DNA of 43,946 nucleotides from a virus: positions 1 through 43,946 of the IMG/VR virus record IMGVR_UViG_3300012930_000016. One strand, given 5' to 3'. The position numbers and the translations under genes are program-made. Positions 1 to 6,282 of this stretch are shown here, piece by piece (positions within the stretch are counted from its first letter, which is position 1; every line of letters starts with the position of its first letter). Under the pieces are notes generated by a model. That model was not told the DNA's origin. It ran no database searches and saw nothing but the letters and a program-made list of their open reading frames with translations.

Positions 1-2
1 CG

Positions 3-485
3 GGAGTGGACTTCACCGACGAGCAGCTGCTTGCCCTGCGTAGCACGCTGGGCCTGGCTGAGGACGCGGAGCTGACGCCGGCGATGCTGGTGTCCGCTAC
101 CGCTGAGCTGAATACCCGCGCTGCCGCACCGCGCGCAGCGGGCGGGCGGCTCAACATCCCCGCTGGCACCCGGCTGGTTGACCAGTCGGAGTGGGACTCG
201 ATCCAGGAGAAGATCGCGGCGGGGGAGAAGTTCCGTACCCGCACGATGCACGCGGAGCGGGACACGGTCATCGCGTCGGCGGTGGCGGCGGGCAAGTTTG
301 CTGCTGCGCGCACCGCGCACTGGGCGCGGTTGTGGGATGCGGACCCGGACGGCACCCGCGAGGTCATCGCGTCGCTGACGAAGAACGTGGTCCCGGTGAA
401 CGACATCGGCACCCCGGGTGGCGCGCAGCAGGACGACGACGAGGACCGCGAGTTCGCGGGCCTGTTCGCGCCGGGCGCGTACTGA
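3..485 (+). CDS. Head maturation protease or scaffold, C-terminal part (5' partial)
   Basis: The open frame runs from the window edge to a TGA just before the decoration genes. It has an acidic, helix-rich pattern, a block around residues 60-110 rich in Ala, Glu and Arg, and an acidic DDDEDRE stretch near the end. The layout (LGL..DAELTP, then a charged helix, then an HWARLWDADPDGTRE segment) resembles the C-terminal half of Mu I-like phage proteases that double as scaffold. Its place immediately upstream of decoration and capsid genes fits. No catalytic residues are in view, so the protease assignment rests on position and weak similarity. A GTG at position 6 could be a genuine start of a separate scaffold gene. 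Confidence 0.55.
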   Translation, partial: GVDFTDEQLLALRSTLGLAEDAELTPAMLVSATAELNTRAAAPRAAGGRLNIPAGTRLVDQSEWDSIQEKIAAGEKFRTRTMHAERDTVIASAVAAGKFAAARTAHWARLWDADPDGTREVIASLTKNVVPVNDIGTPGGAQQDDDEDREFAGLFAPGAY

Positions 486-507
486 GCCGCAGGGGAGCGC
501 CTGACTG

Positions 508-930
508 ATGCCTGACTACACGCCCCCGTACGCGCCGGGCCGGATCGTCACGCTGACCGTGAGCGCTGCGGTTACCGCCCGGGATCTCCTGGTGGTGTCC
601 GGGTCTGGCACGGTGGCTAAGGCTGCCGCGAACGCCTCGACTAGCTGGGTGGGTGTGGCGGGCAACGACACGCCCATTAACGGGCGCTGCACGGTGTTCG
701 GGCGTGGCATCATCCATGAGTCCATCGCTGACGGCACCGTCACTGCGGGGGACCAGGTGGGGACCACCAGCACAGCCGGCCGTCAGGTGAAGACGGTGGC
801 GGTGCAGGACGTGGGCGGCGCACCGTCGCAGGCCACGATCAACGCGGCCCTGGTCGCGCTGCGCGGTGTCGCCGGCATCGCGCTCACCACTGCTGCGGAC
901 GGCCTGATTGTCCGCTGGATGGAGATCTGA
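508..930 (+). CDS. Capsid decoration protein A (DUF2190-like)
   Basis: A 140-residue protein starting MPDYTPPYAPG, rich in beta-prone Val/Thr/Gly/Ala, with the pattern seen in small head-decoration proteins: a V.AAVTARDL.VVSG strand pair, an A..W.GVA segment and a VTAGDQV turn. It would bind the outside of the capsid and stabilise the shell. It starts at ATG behind AGGGGAG. It lies between the protease end and a related decoration gene, upstream of the major capsid gene. The family call is by pattern, and the specific fold is inferred. Confidence 0.6.
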   Translation: MPDYTPPYAPGRIVTLTVSAAVTARDLLVVSGSGTVAKAAANASTSWVGVAGNDTPINGRCTVFGRGIIHESIADGTVTAGDQVGTTSTAGRQVKTVAVQDVGGAPSQATINAALVALRGVAGIALTTAADGLIVRWMEI

Positions 931-931
931 C

Positions 932-1327
932 ATGGGCGACTACACGCCTGTCGCGGCCGACGTTCAGGCCATCACCCTCACCGCTGGCGCGGCGATCACC
1001 GGCCGTCAGCTGGTCAAGCTGTCGGCTGACGACACCGTGATTCCCACTGCCGCGCCGGGTGACCGGGCGATCGGGGCGGCAGCGAAGGACACCGTAACCG
1101 GTGAGCGGGTGACGGTGTTCCTGATCCCGGGGAACCTCCACGAGATCGCGATCACCAGCGCGGGTGTCCTGGCGGCGGGTAACGCCGTCCAGGCGGACGC
1201 GGCAGGACGTTGCACGGTTGGCACGCTGGCCACGCTCGCAGCGGCGGGAACGCTGCTGGGGTACTGCGTGCGCGGTGGAACGGGAAACGCCGGCGGAACC
1301 GTGTTCGCGCGGGTCCTCGGAGCATAG
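932..1327 (+). CDS. Capsid decoration protein B (paralogue of the preceding gene)
   Basis: A 131-residue protein starting MGDYTPVAADVQ with the same order of elements as its left neighbour: N-terminal .DYTP, an ITLTAGAAITGRQLV strand pair, an AIGAAAKDTV segment and an AAGNAVQAD turn. It also contains VTVFLIPGNLHEI, matching CTVFGRGIIHES in the first copy. The ATG at 932 lies one base after the previous stop, with GGAGA inside the previous gene as ribosome site. Likely a second decoration protein derived by tandem duplication. Confidence 0.6.
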   Translation: MGDYTPVAADVQAITLTAGAAITGRQLVKLSADDTVIPTAAPGDRAIGAAAKDTVTGERVTVFLIPGNLHEIAITSAGVLAAGNAVQADAAGRCTVGTLATLAAAGTLLGYCVRGGTGNAGGTVFARVLGA

Positions 1328-1367
1328 CGGGGGCACCCCGCCTGACTGAACAGAAAGGTGGCTCACG

Positions 1368-2309
1368 ATGCCAGGTACCTACCCGGCCAGCCCCCCTACC
1401 CTCTCGGGTGACTTCGAGACCATCTCGCGGTTCCTGGCGTCCCCGACGCAGCTGCGGCGTCGGCTGCGGAACTTCATGGACCTGCGGTTCGTGTCGGACC
1501 AGATCCTCACGGGCCGGTTCCGCACGAGCGGCGGCGCGATCCTGTACGAGCAGTCTGAGCCGTTCGTCACTGACCGTGCGGTTGAGGCGGTCGGGGCGGG
1601 TGCGGAGTACCCGTACGCGAACACGCCCACTGGCACTGCCGCGATTGCTGCGGTTAGCAAGTGGGGCCAGAAGGTCCCGGTGACCGATGAGGAGATCGCC
1701 CGCAACGTGTACGCGGGCGCGACGATCGACCGGAACCTGCGCAAGACGGTCAACTCGATCATCCAGCAGGTTGACTCTGTGACGATGAGCGCGATCCAGT
1801 CGGCGGTTGGCGCGAACGTCTTCTCGGTGACCGGCTCTGGTGGTGGCGCGTGGACTGCTGCTACGCCGACGATGCTGCGGGACATCCTGCGGGCCAAGGC
1901 GATCGTGTTCGGGAAGAACCTGGGTTACAAGCCGGACACGATCGTGGTCAACGACACGGCGTACGCCTACATGATGTCGGACACGGCGATCACGAACGCG
2001 CTGCGCCGTGAGGACAGCAACAACCCGGTCTACACGGGGCAGATCGAGGTCATCGCGGGCCTGGTCATCGTGGTTGCTGGTAGCAACTACTTCACGGGCG
2101 GGCCGATCATCCTGGACTCCACGCAGCTGGGCGGGATGGCCGACGAGCAGGACAGCGCACCGGGGTATGCGGTGTCTGACCAGGCGGTCGAGGTCAAGTC
2201 GATCCGGGTGGACGACAAGGACAAGTGGGACCTTCAGGGCCGCCGTAAGACGGTCCCGGTGGTCCAGGAGCCTGGCGGCATGTGCCAGCTCACCAACACC
2301 GGCACCTGA
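1368..2309 (+). CDS. Major capsid protein, HK97 fold
   Basis: A 313-residue protein in the usual size range for HK97-type capsid proteins. It has a charged N-terminal arm (RRRLRNFMDLRF), a VPVTDEEIARN segment typical of the E-loop/spine-helix region, a VDSVTMSAIQSAV helix, and a late PDTIVVNDTAYAYM motif followed by an ALRRE loop, as in the A-domain of this family. It follows the decoration genes with AAAGGTGG before the ATG. It should form the icosahedral shell. No long cleaved delta domain is evident, consistent with a separate scaffold or protease upstream. Confidence 0.85.
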   Translation: MPGTYPASPPTLSGDFETISRFLASPTQLRRRLRNFMDLRFVSDQILTGRFRTSGGAILYEQSEPFVTDRAVEAVGAGAEYPYANTPTGTAAIAAVSKWGQKVPVTDEEIARNVYAGATIDRNLRKTVNSIIQQVDSVTMSAIQSAVGANVFSVTGSGGGAWTAATPTMLRDILRAKAIVFGKNLGYKPDTIVVNDTAYAYMMSDTAITNALRREDSNNPVYTGQIEVIAGLVIVVAGSNYFTGGPIILDSTQLGGMADEQDSAPGYAVSDQAVEVKSIRVDDKDKWDLQGRRKTVPVVQEPGGMCQLTNTGT

Positions 2310-2327
2310 GCGGAGGCACTGGCGATC

Positions 2328-2726
2328 ATGGCGGATGACAAGGTGGACGACAGCCTGTTCCACCCGGAGACGTTCAAGCGGGCACCCGGCTATAAGGTGG
2401 TCGCTCCGATGGTGAACCTGGTGACGGCTACGCCGCAGGGGTACCGGATGCTGGCGTTCCACTCGGGTGCCCCGGTGCCGGCTGACGTGTCGGATGAGTC
2501 GGTGTTCTACCACCTGCGGGACAAGCTGATCGCGGAGGTGGACGTGCCTGCGCCTGTCCTGGCCGAGCCGGAGCAGGTCCCGGTTAAGGCACCCGAGCAG
2601 GAGCAGGCTCCGGTCAAGCCGGCTGAGCAGGACACCGGGAAGGCACCCGAGGCCGGGCCGGACACTGTGCCGGCGGACGCGGCCAAGACGGCACCCGCTG
2701 CGCGCACCAGCAGCAAGGCCAAGTAG
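2328..2726 (+). CDS. Head-associated protein with Pro/Ala/Glu-rich tail
   Basis: A 132-residue protein. The first ~75 residues look folded (LVTATPQGYRMLAF). The rest is low-complexity, with repeated KAPEQ/VKPAEQ/KAPEAGP segments and a basic KAK end. It follows the capsid gene after 18 bases and precedes the first connector. Short proteins with disordered tails in this position occur in many actinophages, but I do not know a function. A head-completion role is inferred only from position. Confidence 0.6.
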   Translation: MADDKVDDSLFHPETFKRAPGYKVVAPMVNLVTATPQGYRMLAFHSGAPVPADVSDESVFYHLRDKLIAEVDVPAPVLAEPEQVPVKAPEQEQAPVKPAEQDTGKAPEAGPDTVPADAAKTAPAARTSSKAK

Positions 2727-2738
2727 CAGGAGGGCATC

Positions 2739-3254
2739 ATGCCGGGTGAGGCGTGGGCGCCGGGCCTCACGGACGTTGCCCGGCATGTGCCCCGGCGCAC
2801 CAGGGACACGAAGACCCCTGGTAGCGACCGGCTGCTGATGACGTTCAGCTCGGCCACGACGCCGAGTGACGCGAACGTGCAGCAGATGATCGATGACACC
2901 CTGTCTGCGATCGTGGCGCAGCTGGGTGAGCTGCCTGCGGGTGCGGCTGAGTCGCCGGAGGTTAGCGACCTGGCGCGGCAGGCGGTGGAGTGGCAGGTCG
3001 CGGCGGACATCGAGATCGCGTACCCGAACCGGGACCAGGACGTGCAGACGGCGGCGGCGCTGACTGCGCGGGCGCGGCTGGCGTTCACTGCGCTGGTTGC
3101 GGCGATCAGCGCGGCGCAGGGCAGCGGGTATGACGCGGCGATCTTCCCTCAGTGGGGGTTCCCGACTCCGCCCGCGTACGGGGACACGTCGCCCGGTTCG
3201 GGTAGTGAGCACCTGATCATCAACATCAGCCCTGCCCAGGTGCCGGGGAACTGA
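2739..3254 (+). CDS. Head-to-tail adaptor (gp6-like connector)
   Basis: A 171-residue, mostly helical protein: DANVQQMIDDTLSAIVAQLGEL, then an ARQAVEWQVAADIEIAYPN helix and an ALTARARLAFTALVAAIS helix. This helix-bundle layout and its place right after the capsid genes match adaptor proteins that attach to the portal ring and extend the DNA channel to the tail. AGGAGG lies just before the ATG. The next gene starts two bases after its stop. Confidence 0.65.
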   Translation: MPGEAWAPGLTDVARHVPRRTRDTKTPGSDRLLMTFSSATTPSDANVQQMIDDTLSAIVAQLGELPAGAAESPEVSDLARQAVEWQVAADIEIAYPNRDQDVQTAAALTARARLAFTALVAAISAAQGSGYDAAIFPQWGFPTPPAYGDTSPGSGSEHLIINISPAQVPGN

Positions 3255-3255
3255 C

Positions 3256-3684
3256 GTGCCGAACGCCGACGTGACCGTGGTGTGGGATGACCAGGCGCTG
3301 CTGGTCGCGCTGAACAGTGACCCGCGCATCAGCGCGCAACTGGACCGGATGGCCCGTGAGGCTGTGCTGACGATGAAGTTCCTGGCCCCGGTGTCGCCGG
3401 TCGGGCCGTTGCACCGGAGCGGGAACCTGCGCAGCAGCATCCACGCTTTCCGGCAGGGCACCCCGCATGACCGGTATTACATCGTGGGGCCGACTGCGGA
3501 CTACGCCAGGTACGTCAACGATGACACGGTGCCGCACATTATCAGGTCGCACGGGCCTTGGCCGCTGCGGAACCGGGAGACGGGCCAGGTGTTCGGCCAG
3601 GTGGTGCATCACCCTGGGACGCACGGCCAGCACTTCGTTGAGCGCACCGCTGAGACGTTCCAGGGTCGGCGGGTGCAGCTATGA
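3256..3684 (+). CDS. Head-tail connector / tail completion protein (gp10-like)
   Basis: A 142-residue protein starting with GTG. The pattern APVSPVGPLHRSGNLRSSI, then YYIVGPTADYARYVNDDTVPH, then a C-terminal HPGTHGQHFVERT is characteristic of HK97 gp10-like minor head and neck proteins. It would form part of the connector between adaptor and tail. A small ORF overlaps its stop by ATGA, and the tail terminator gene follows. Confidence 0.75.
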   Translation: MPNADVTVVWDDQALLVALNSDPRISAQLDRMAREAVLTMKFLAPVSPVGPLHRSGNLRSSIHAFRQGTPHDRYYIVGPTADYARYVNDDTVPHIIRSHGPWPLRNRETGQVFGQVVHHPGTHGQHFVERTAETFQGRRVQL

Positions 3685-3806
3685 GCCGGGCGGGGCGCAC
3701 AGCGGCGCTGGCGGGCTTGGCGCACTGGTGCACCCAACCACCCCGGGTGGATGCTGGGAGCGCGCCCCTGGCTGGCAGGCGCGCGGGAGGACGGTGGTTT
3801 CGGTGA
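3681..3806 (+). CDS. Possible 41-residue basic coupling ORF
   Basis: A short frame starting in an ATGA overlap with the connector gene and ending in a GTGA overlap with the tail terminator gene, so it exactly bridges the two. The product is Arg/Ala/Gly-rich with one Cys and no recognised domain. The double start-stop overlap is the same coupling used throughout the genome, which argues for translation. The composition is equally consistent with a chance frame in GC-rich DNA whose translation only carries ribosomes to the next start. Confidence 0.35.
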   Translation: MSRAGRTAALAGLAHWCTQPPRVDAGSAPLAGRRAGGRWFR

Positions 3807-4237
3807 GCATTGCCGTGGAGAGCGCGCTGCGCGCGTGGATCAACGCCCAGCCGATCCTGGCTGATGAGGACTTCCCGGCGTGGCGGGGCGCTTACCTGCG
3901 CGAGCAGGCGTCTCCGGCTGACGGGGCGTACGCGGTGATCGCCCGCAATCCGGAGGGCGTCACGTCGGTGGTGGCCGAGGACTCCGCGATCACGACGGCG
4001 CGGATCCAGGCGGTCGTGTACGCGGGGACTGAGGACGCCGCTGAGCGCGCTGCCGCCGCGCTGCGCACAGCGTTCGAGTCGCTGACCGGCTGCCCGCAGC
4101 CGTGCGGTGATACTGGGGTGACAGTGCTGGTTGCGGACAACCACTACGGGCCGATGTTCCAGCCGGTGCCGCCCGCTGGCAGCGAGATCTACAGCTTCCA
4201 GGTGGGGGCTGACTTCCTTCTGATGGAGGCATCATGA
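3803..4237 (+). CDS. Tail terminator protein
   Basis: A 144-residue protein. The ALRAWINAQPIL start, an A.IQAVVYAGTEDAAERAAAALRTAFESL helix-strand unit and the late PVPPAGSEIYSFQVGADFLL strand fit tail-terminator proteins that cap the tail tube and join it to the head. GTG at 3803 is chosen because it makes a GTGA overlap with the preceding small ORF. A GTG at 3794, nearer a GGGAGG, is the alternative. It is followed by an ATGA overlap with the next gene. Confidence 0.65.
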   Translation: MSIAVESALRAWINAQPILADEDFPAWRGAYLREQASPADGAYAVIARNPEGVTSVVAEDSAITTARIQAVVYAGTEDAAERAAAALRTAFESLTGCPQPCGDTGVTVLVADNHYGPMFQPVPPAGSEIYSFQVGADFLLMEAS

Positions 4238-4602
4238 CGGCGTACGCGGTTCTCTCCACGGCCAGCCGGCTTACGGGCCTGGACTTGTCGGCGGCCCTGA
4301 CGACCCCGGGTGGTACCAGCGGTGACACGTTCGCGCCTGGCCCTGACGTGTACCTGCGGCTGAAGACGACGGGTACCGCGCTTACCGCGACGGTGATGAA
4401 CACGGGGGCGAACGCGGGCCTGTCGGGGACGTTCCTCGCGCCGCTGGCGGTGGGCGGCGGGGCGCTGGGCGCTACGCAGGACAAGCTGTACGGGCCGTGG
4501 CCGTCGAATCCGTTCGGTGACCCTGCGGACGGGCAGTGCCACATCAACTACACGGTGGTGACCGGCCTGACGGTCGGGGTCTACCGGATGGCCCAGTCCT
4601 GA
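4234..4602 (+). CDS. Small structural protein of unknown function
   Basis: A 122-residue beta-rich protein (YLRLKTTGTALTATVMNTG, later INYTVVTGLTVGVYRM) in an ATGA overlap with the tail terminator gene and one base before the next ATG. Composition resembles small Ig-like or decoration-type virion proteins. I recognise no specific family. A virion role is inferred from position inside the head-tail module. Confidence 0.6.
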   Translation: MTAYAVLSTASRLTGLDLSAALTTPGGTSGDTFAPGPDVYLRLKTTGTALTATVMNTGANAGLSGTFLAPLAVGGGALGATQDKLYGPWPSNPFGDPADGQCHINYTVVTGLTVGVYRMAQS

Positions 4603-4603
4603 G

Positions 4604-5008
4604 ATGGCCGCGCGCAAGCCCAAGGCCGCAGTGGACGACGCACCAGCTGCACCGCCTGCGTTCTACCTGGCGCTGTCGGACCTGATGATCGGGCACCCGG
4701 CGTCAGGCGTGATGCCGGTGCCGGCGTTCCGCGCGGGGGACAGGGTGCCTGCGGACCTGGTGGAGGCGAACGAGTGGGCGGCGCAGGTCGCGCACCCGGA
4801 CACCCCGGGGGTTCCCCTCGCTGTACCGGCAGGGCCGGAGACAGACCCGGACGCTGCACTCGCAGCGGACGAAGAGACGGACGCCGCGAGCGCGGCGGGG
4901 AAGGACGATGAGTTATGGCTGCACGCGGTACCCCAGCTAACCTCGCGCTCGGGCCTGGCTACACCTACGTCGCTGACCTGGGCACCACGGAGCCTACGGA
5001 CCTGGTGA
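4604..5008 (+). CDS. Small tail-module protein, long overlap with tail tube gene
   Basis: A 134-residue frame. The first ~100 residues look real: FYLALSDLMIGHPASG, an FRAGDRVPADLVE segment and an acidic ADEETD stretch. The final ~30 residues (LWLHAVPQLTSRSG onward) lie inside the tail tube gene in another frame and look like out-of-frame translation. The 94-base overlap is far longer than the usual 4-14 bases here. Function unknown. Similar short acidic proteins precede tail tube genes in other actinophages. Confidence 0.55.
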   Translation: MAARKPKAAVDDAPAAPPAFYLALSDLMIGHPASGVMPVPAFRAGDRVPADLVEANEWAAQVAHPDTPGVPLAVPAGPETDPDAALAADEETDAASAAGKDDELWLHAVPQLTSRSGLATPTSLTWAPRSLRTW

Positions 5009-5481
5009 CGGCGTGGTCGACGGTCAGCGTCAACTGGGTGCTGATCGGCTACACCGACCAGGGGTCTGAGTTCCACTACACGATCAACACGGACGTGGTT
5101 GACGTTGCGGAGGAGCTGGACCCGCTGTCGTACCAGACGACGGGCCGCACGGGTAACGTGCAGTTCGCGATGGCTGAGATCACGGCGACGAACCTGAAGC
5201 GGGCGATGAACGCGCCTAACAGCAGCATTACCGCTGGTGCGGGCATCGTGTCGTTCGAGCCTCCGGACACCGGGCAGGAGGTGCGGCGCATGCTGGGGTG
5301 GGAGTCTGAGGACCACACGGAGCGGTGGATCTTCCGGCAGTGCTTCCAGGGTGGCGACGTGAACATCCAGCGGCGCAAGGGCGCGACGAACGCGACCATC
5401 ACCACGCAGTACAACCTAGAGAAGCCGGCGACCGGCGCTCGCCTGTTCAAGGCGATCATGGTCTCGCCTGGCCGTGCGTGA
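4915..5481 (+). CDS. Major tail tube protein
   Basis: A 188-residue protein starting MAARGTPANLALGPG. The pattern of alternating strands is typical of siphovirus tail tube subunits: TYVADLGTTEPTDL, WVLIGYTDQGSEFHYTI, RTGNVQFAMAEITATNLKRAM, then EDHTERWIFRQCFQGGDVNI. It sits just before the tail assembly chaperones and tape measure, its normal place. AAGGA precedes the ATG. It polymerises into the tube through which DNA passes. Confidence 0.8.
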   Translation: MAARGTPANLALGPGYTYVADLGTTEPTDLVTAWSTVSVNWVLIGYTDQGSEFHYTINTDVVDVAEELDPLSYQTTGRTGNVQFAMAEITATNLKRAMNAPNSSITAGAGIVSFEPPDTGQEVRRMLGWESEDHTERWIFRQCFQGGDVNIQRRKGATNATITTQYNLEKPATGARLFKAIMVSPGRA

Positions 5482-5495
5482 GGGGTGCACCGGGC

Positions 5496-6050
5496 ATGAA
5501 GCAGTACACGTCTGAGTCGGCCACGGCCGAGGAAGTCACGTACCCGTTCGGGATGGACCAGCGGCAGGACATGACGCCGGAGGAGATCGCGGCGACCACC
5601 TTCACGGCGCGGATCAGGCCGGAGGACGCGGACTTCGCCCTGGAGTTCTCCGAGATCGCCGGGCTGGCCGCGTCCGGCGCGGACCTGATGTCGGCTGAGG
5701 GCGTGGCGTTCTGCGCCAAGTTCTTCCAGCTGATGCTTGGCCCGGAGTATCCCCGGTTCAAGCTGCACCTCAAGCGGCACAGGCCGAAGGGGGAGATCCT
5801 GGGGGAGATCATCCAGGATCTGACCACGTGGGCTGAGGAGCGCCAGGAGGATGAGGCTGAGCGCCCTACGATGCCGTCCGGGAACTCCTCGCCTGGGCGT
5901 GCACGTACGAAGGGCGACCGCGCGTCACAGCTCGCTGCCCTGGCTGGCGGGGACGCCGACATCATCGTGGTGACCCCGGAGATGGCGCAGCGGCCGGCGC
6001 AGCCGCGCAGGGTGCAGCGCAAGGCACCGGGCAAGCGCCGCGCGGGGTAA
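5496..6050 (+). CDS. Tail assembly chaperone G (upstream frame)
   Basis: A 184-residue protein starting MKQYTSESATAEEV and ending in a basic tail (RRVQRKAPGKRRAG) at TAA. The acidic/helical first two thirds, the position between tail tube and tape measure, and an open downstream frame without its own start match the G protein of the G/GT chaperone pair that coats the tape measure during tail assembly. ATG at 5496 is chosen over upstream in-frame codons that lie inside the tail tube gene. Confidence 0.75.
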   Translation: MKQYTSESATAEEVTYPFGMDQRQDMTPEEIAATTFTARIRPEDADFALEFSEIAGLAASGADLMSAEGVAFCAKFFQLMLGPEYPRFKLHLKRHRPKGEILGEIIQDLTTWAEERQEDEAERPTMPSGNSSPGRARTKGDRASQLAALAGGDADIIVVTPEMAQRPAQPRRVQRKAPGKRRAG

Positions 6051-6280
6051 CGCTGCTGGCGGTCTGTGATGCCGCCGAGATCGAGTGGGCCGCGCTGGCT
6101 GACCGGCAGGACCAGCTGCGGCTCCTCGCTGCGGTAGCGGTGGGCCTGGGCGCGACGAGGCTGACTGACTACGAGCCGGCGTCGGAGAAGCTGGCTGGCA
6201 GACTGTACCCGGAGCCTGAGTACCCGCAGGACCGGCATTTGCAGGTGATGCGATTCGTGCAGCAGGCGGGAGGTGACTGA
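5496..6280 (+). CDS. Tail assembly chaperone GT, made by -1 frameshift
   Basis: A -1 frame is open from just after a stop at 5834 to TGA at 6278 and has no ATG or GTG near its start. Its unique part (CDAAEIEWAALADRQDQL, then VAVGLGATRLTDYEPASEKL, then LQVMRFVQQAGGD) has the helical look of T extensions. The best slip site I see is GCG GGG TAA at 6042-6050: the run of four G lets the Gly tRNA move from GGG at 6045 to GGG at 6044, reading on as GTA ACG CTG. A slip anywhere between 5837 and 6047 is possible. The product ends two bases before the tape measure start. Confidence 0.65.
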
Positions 6281-6282
6281 GC

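Noticed and set aside
1152-3461. 769-residue open frame on the minus strand
   Set aside because: Arg/His/Pro-rich shadow of the capsid and connector genes, with no ribosome site and no fold-like pattern. Caused by high GC at third positions.
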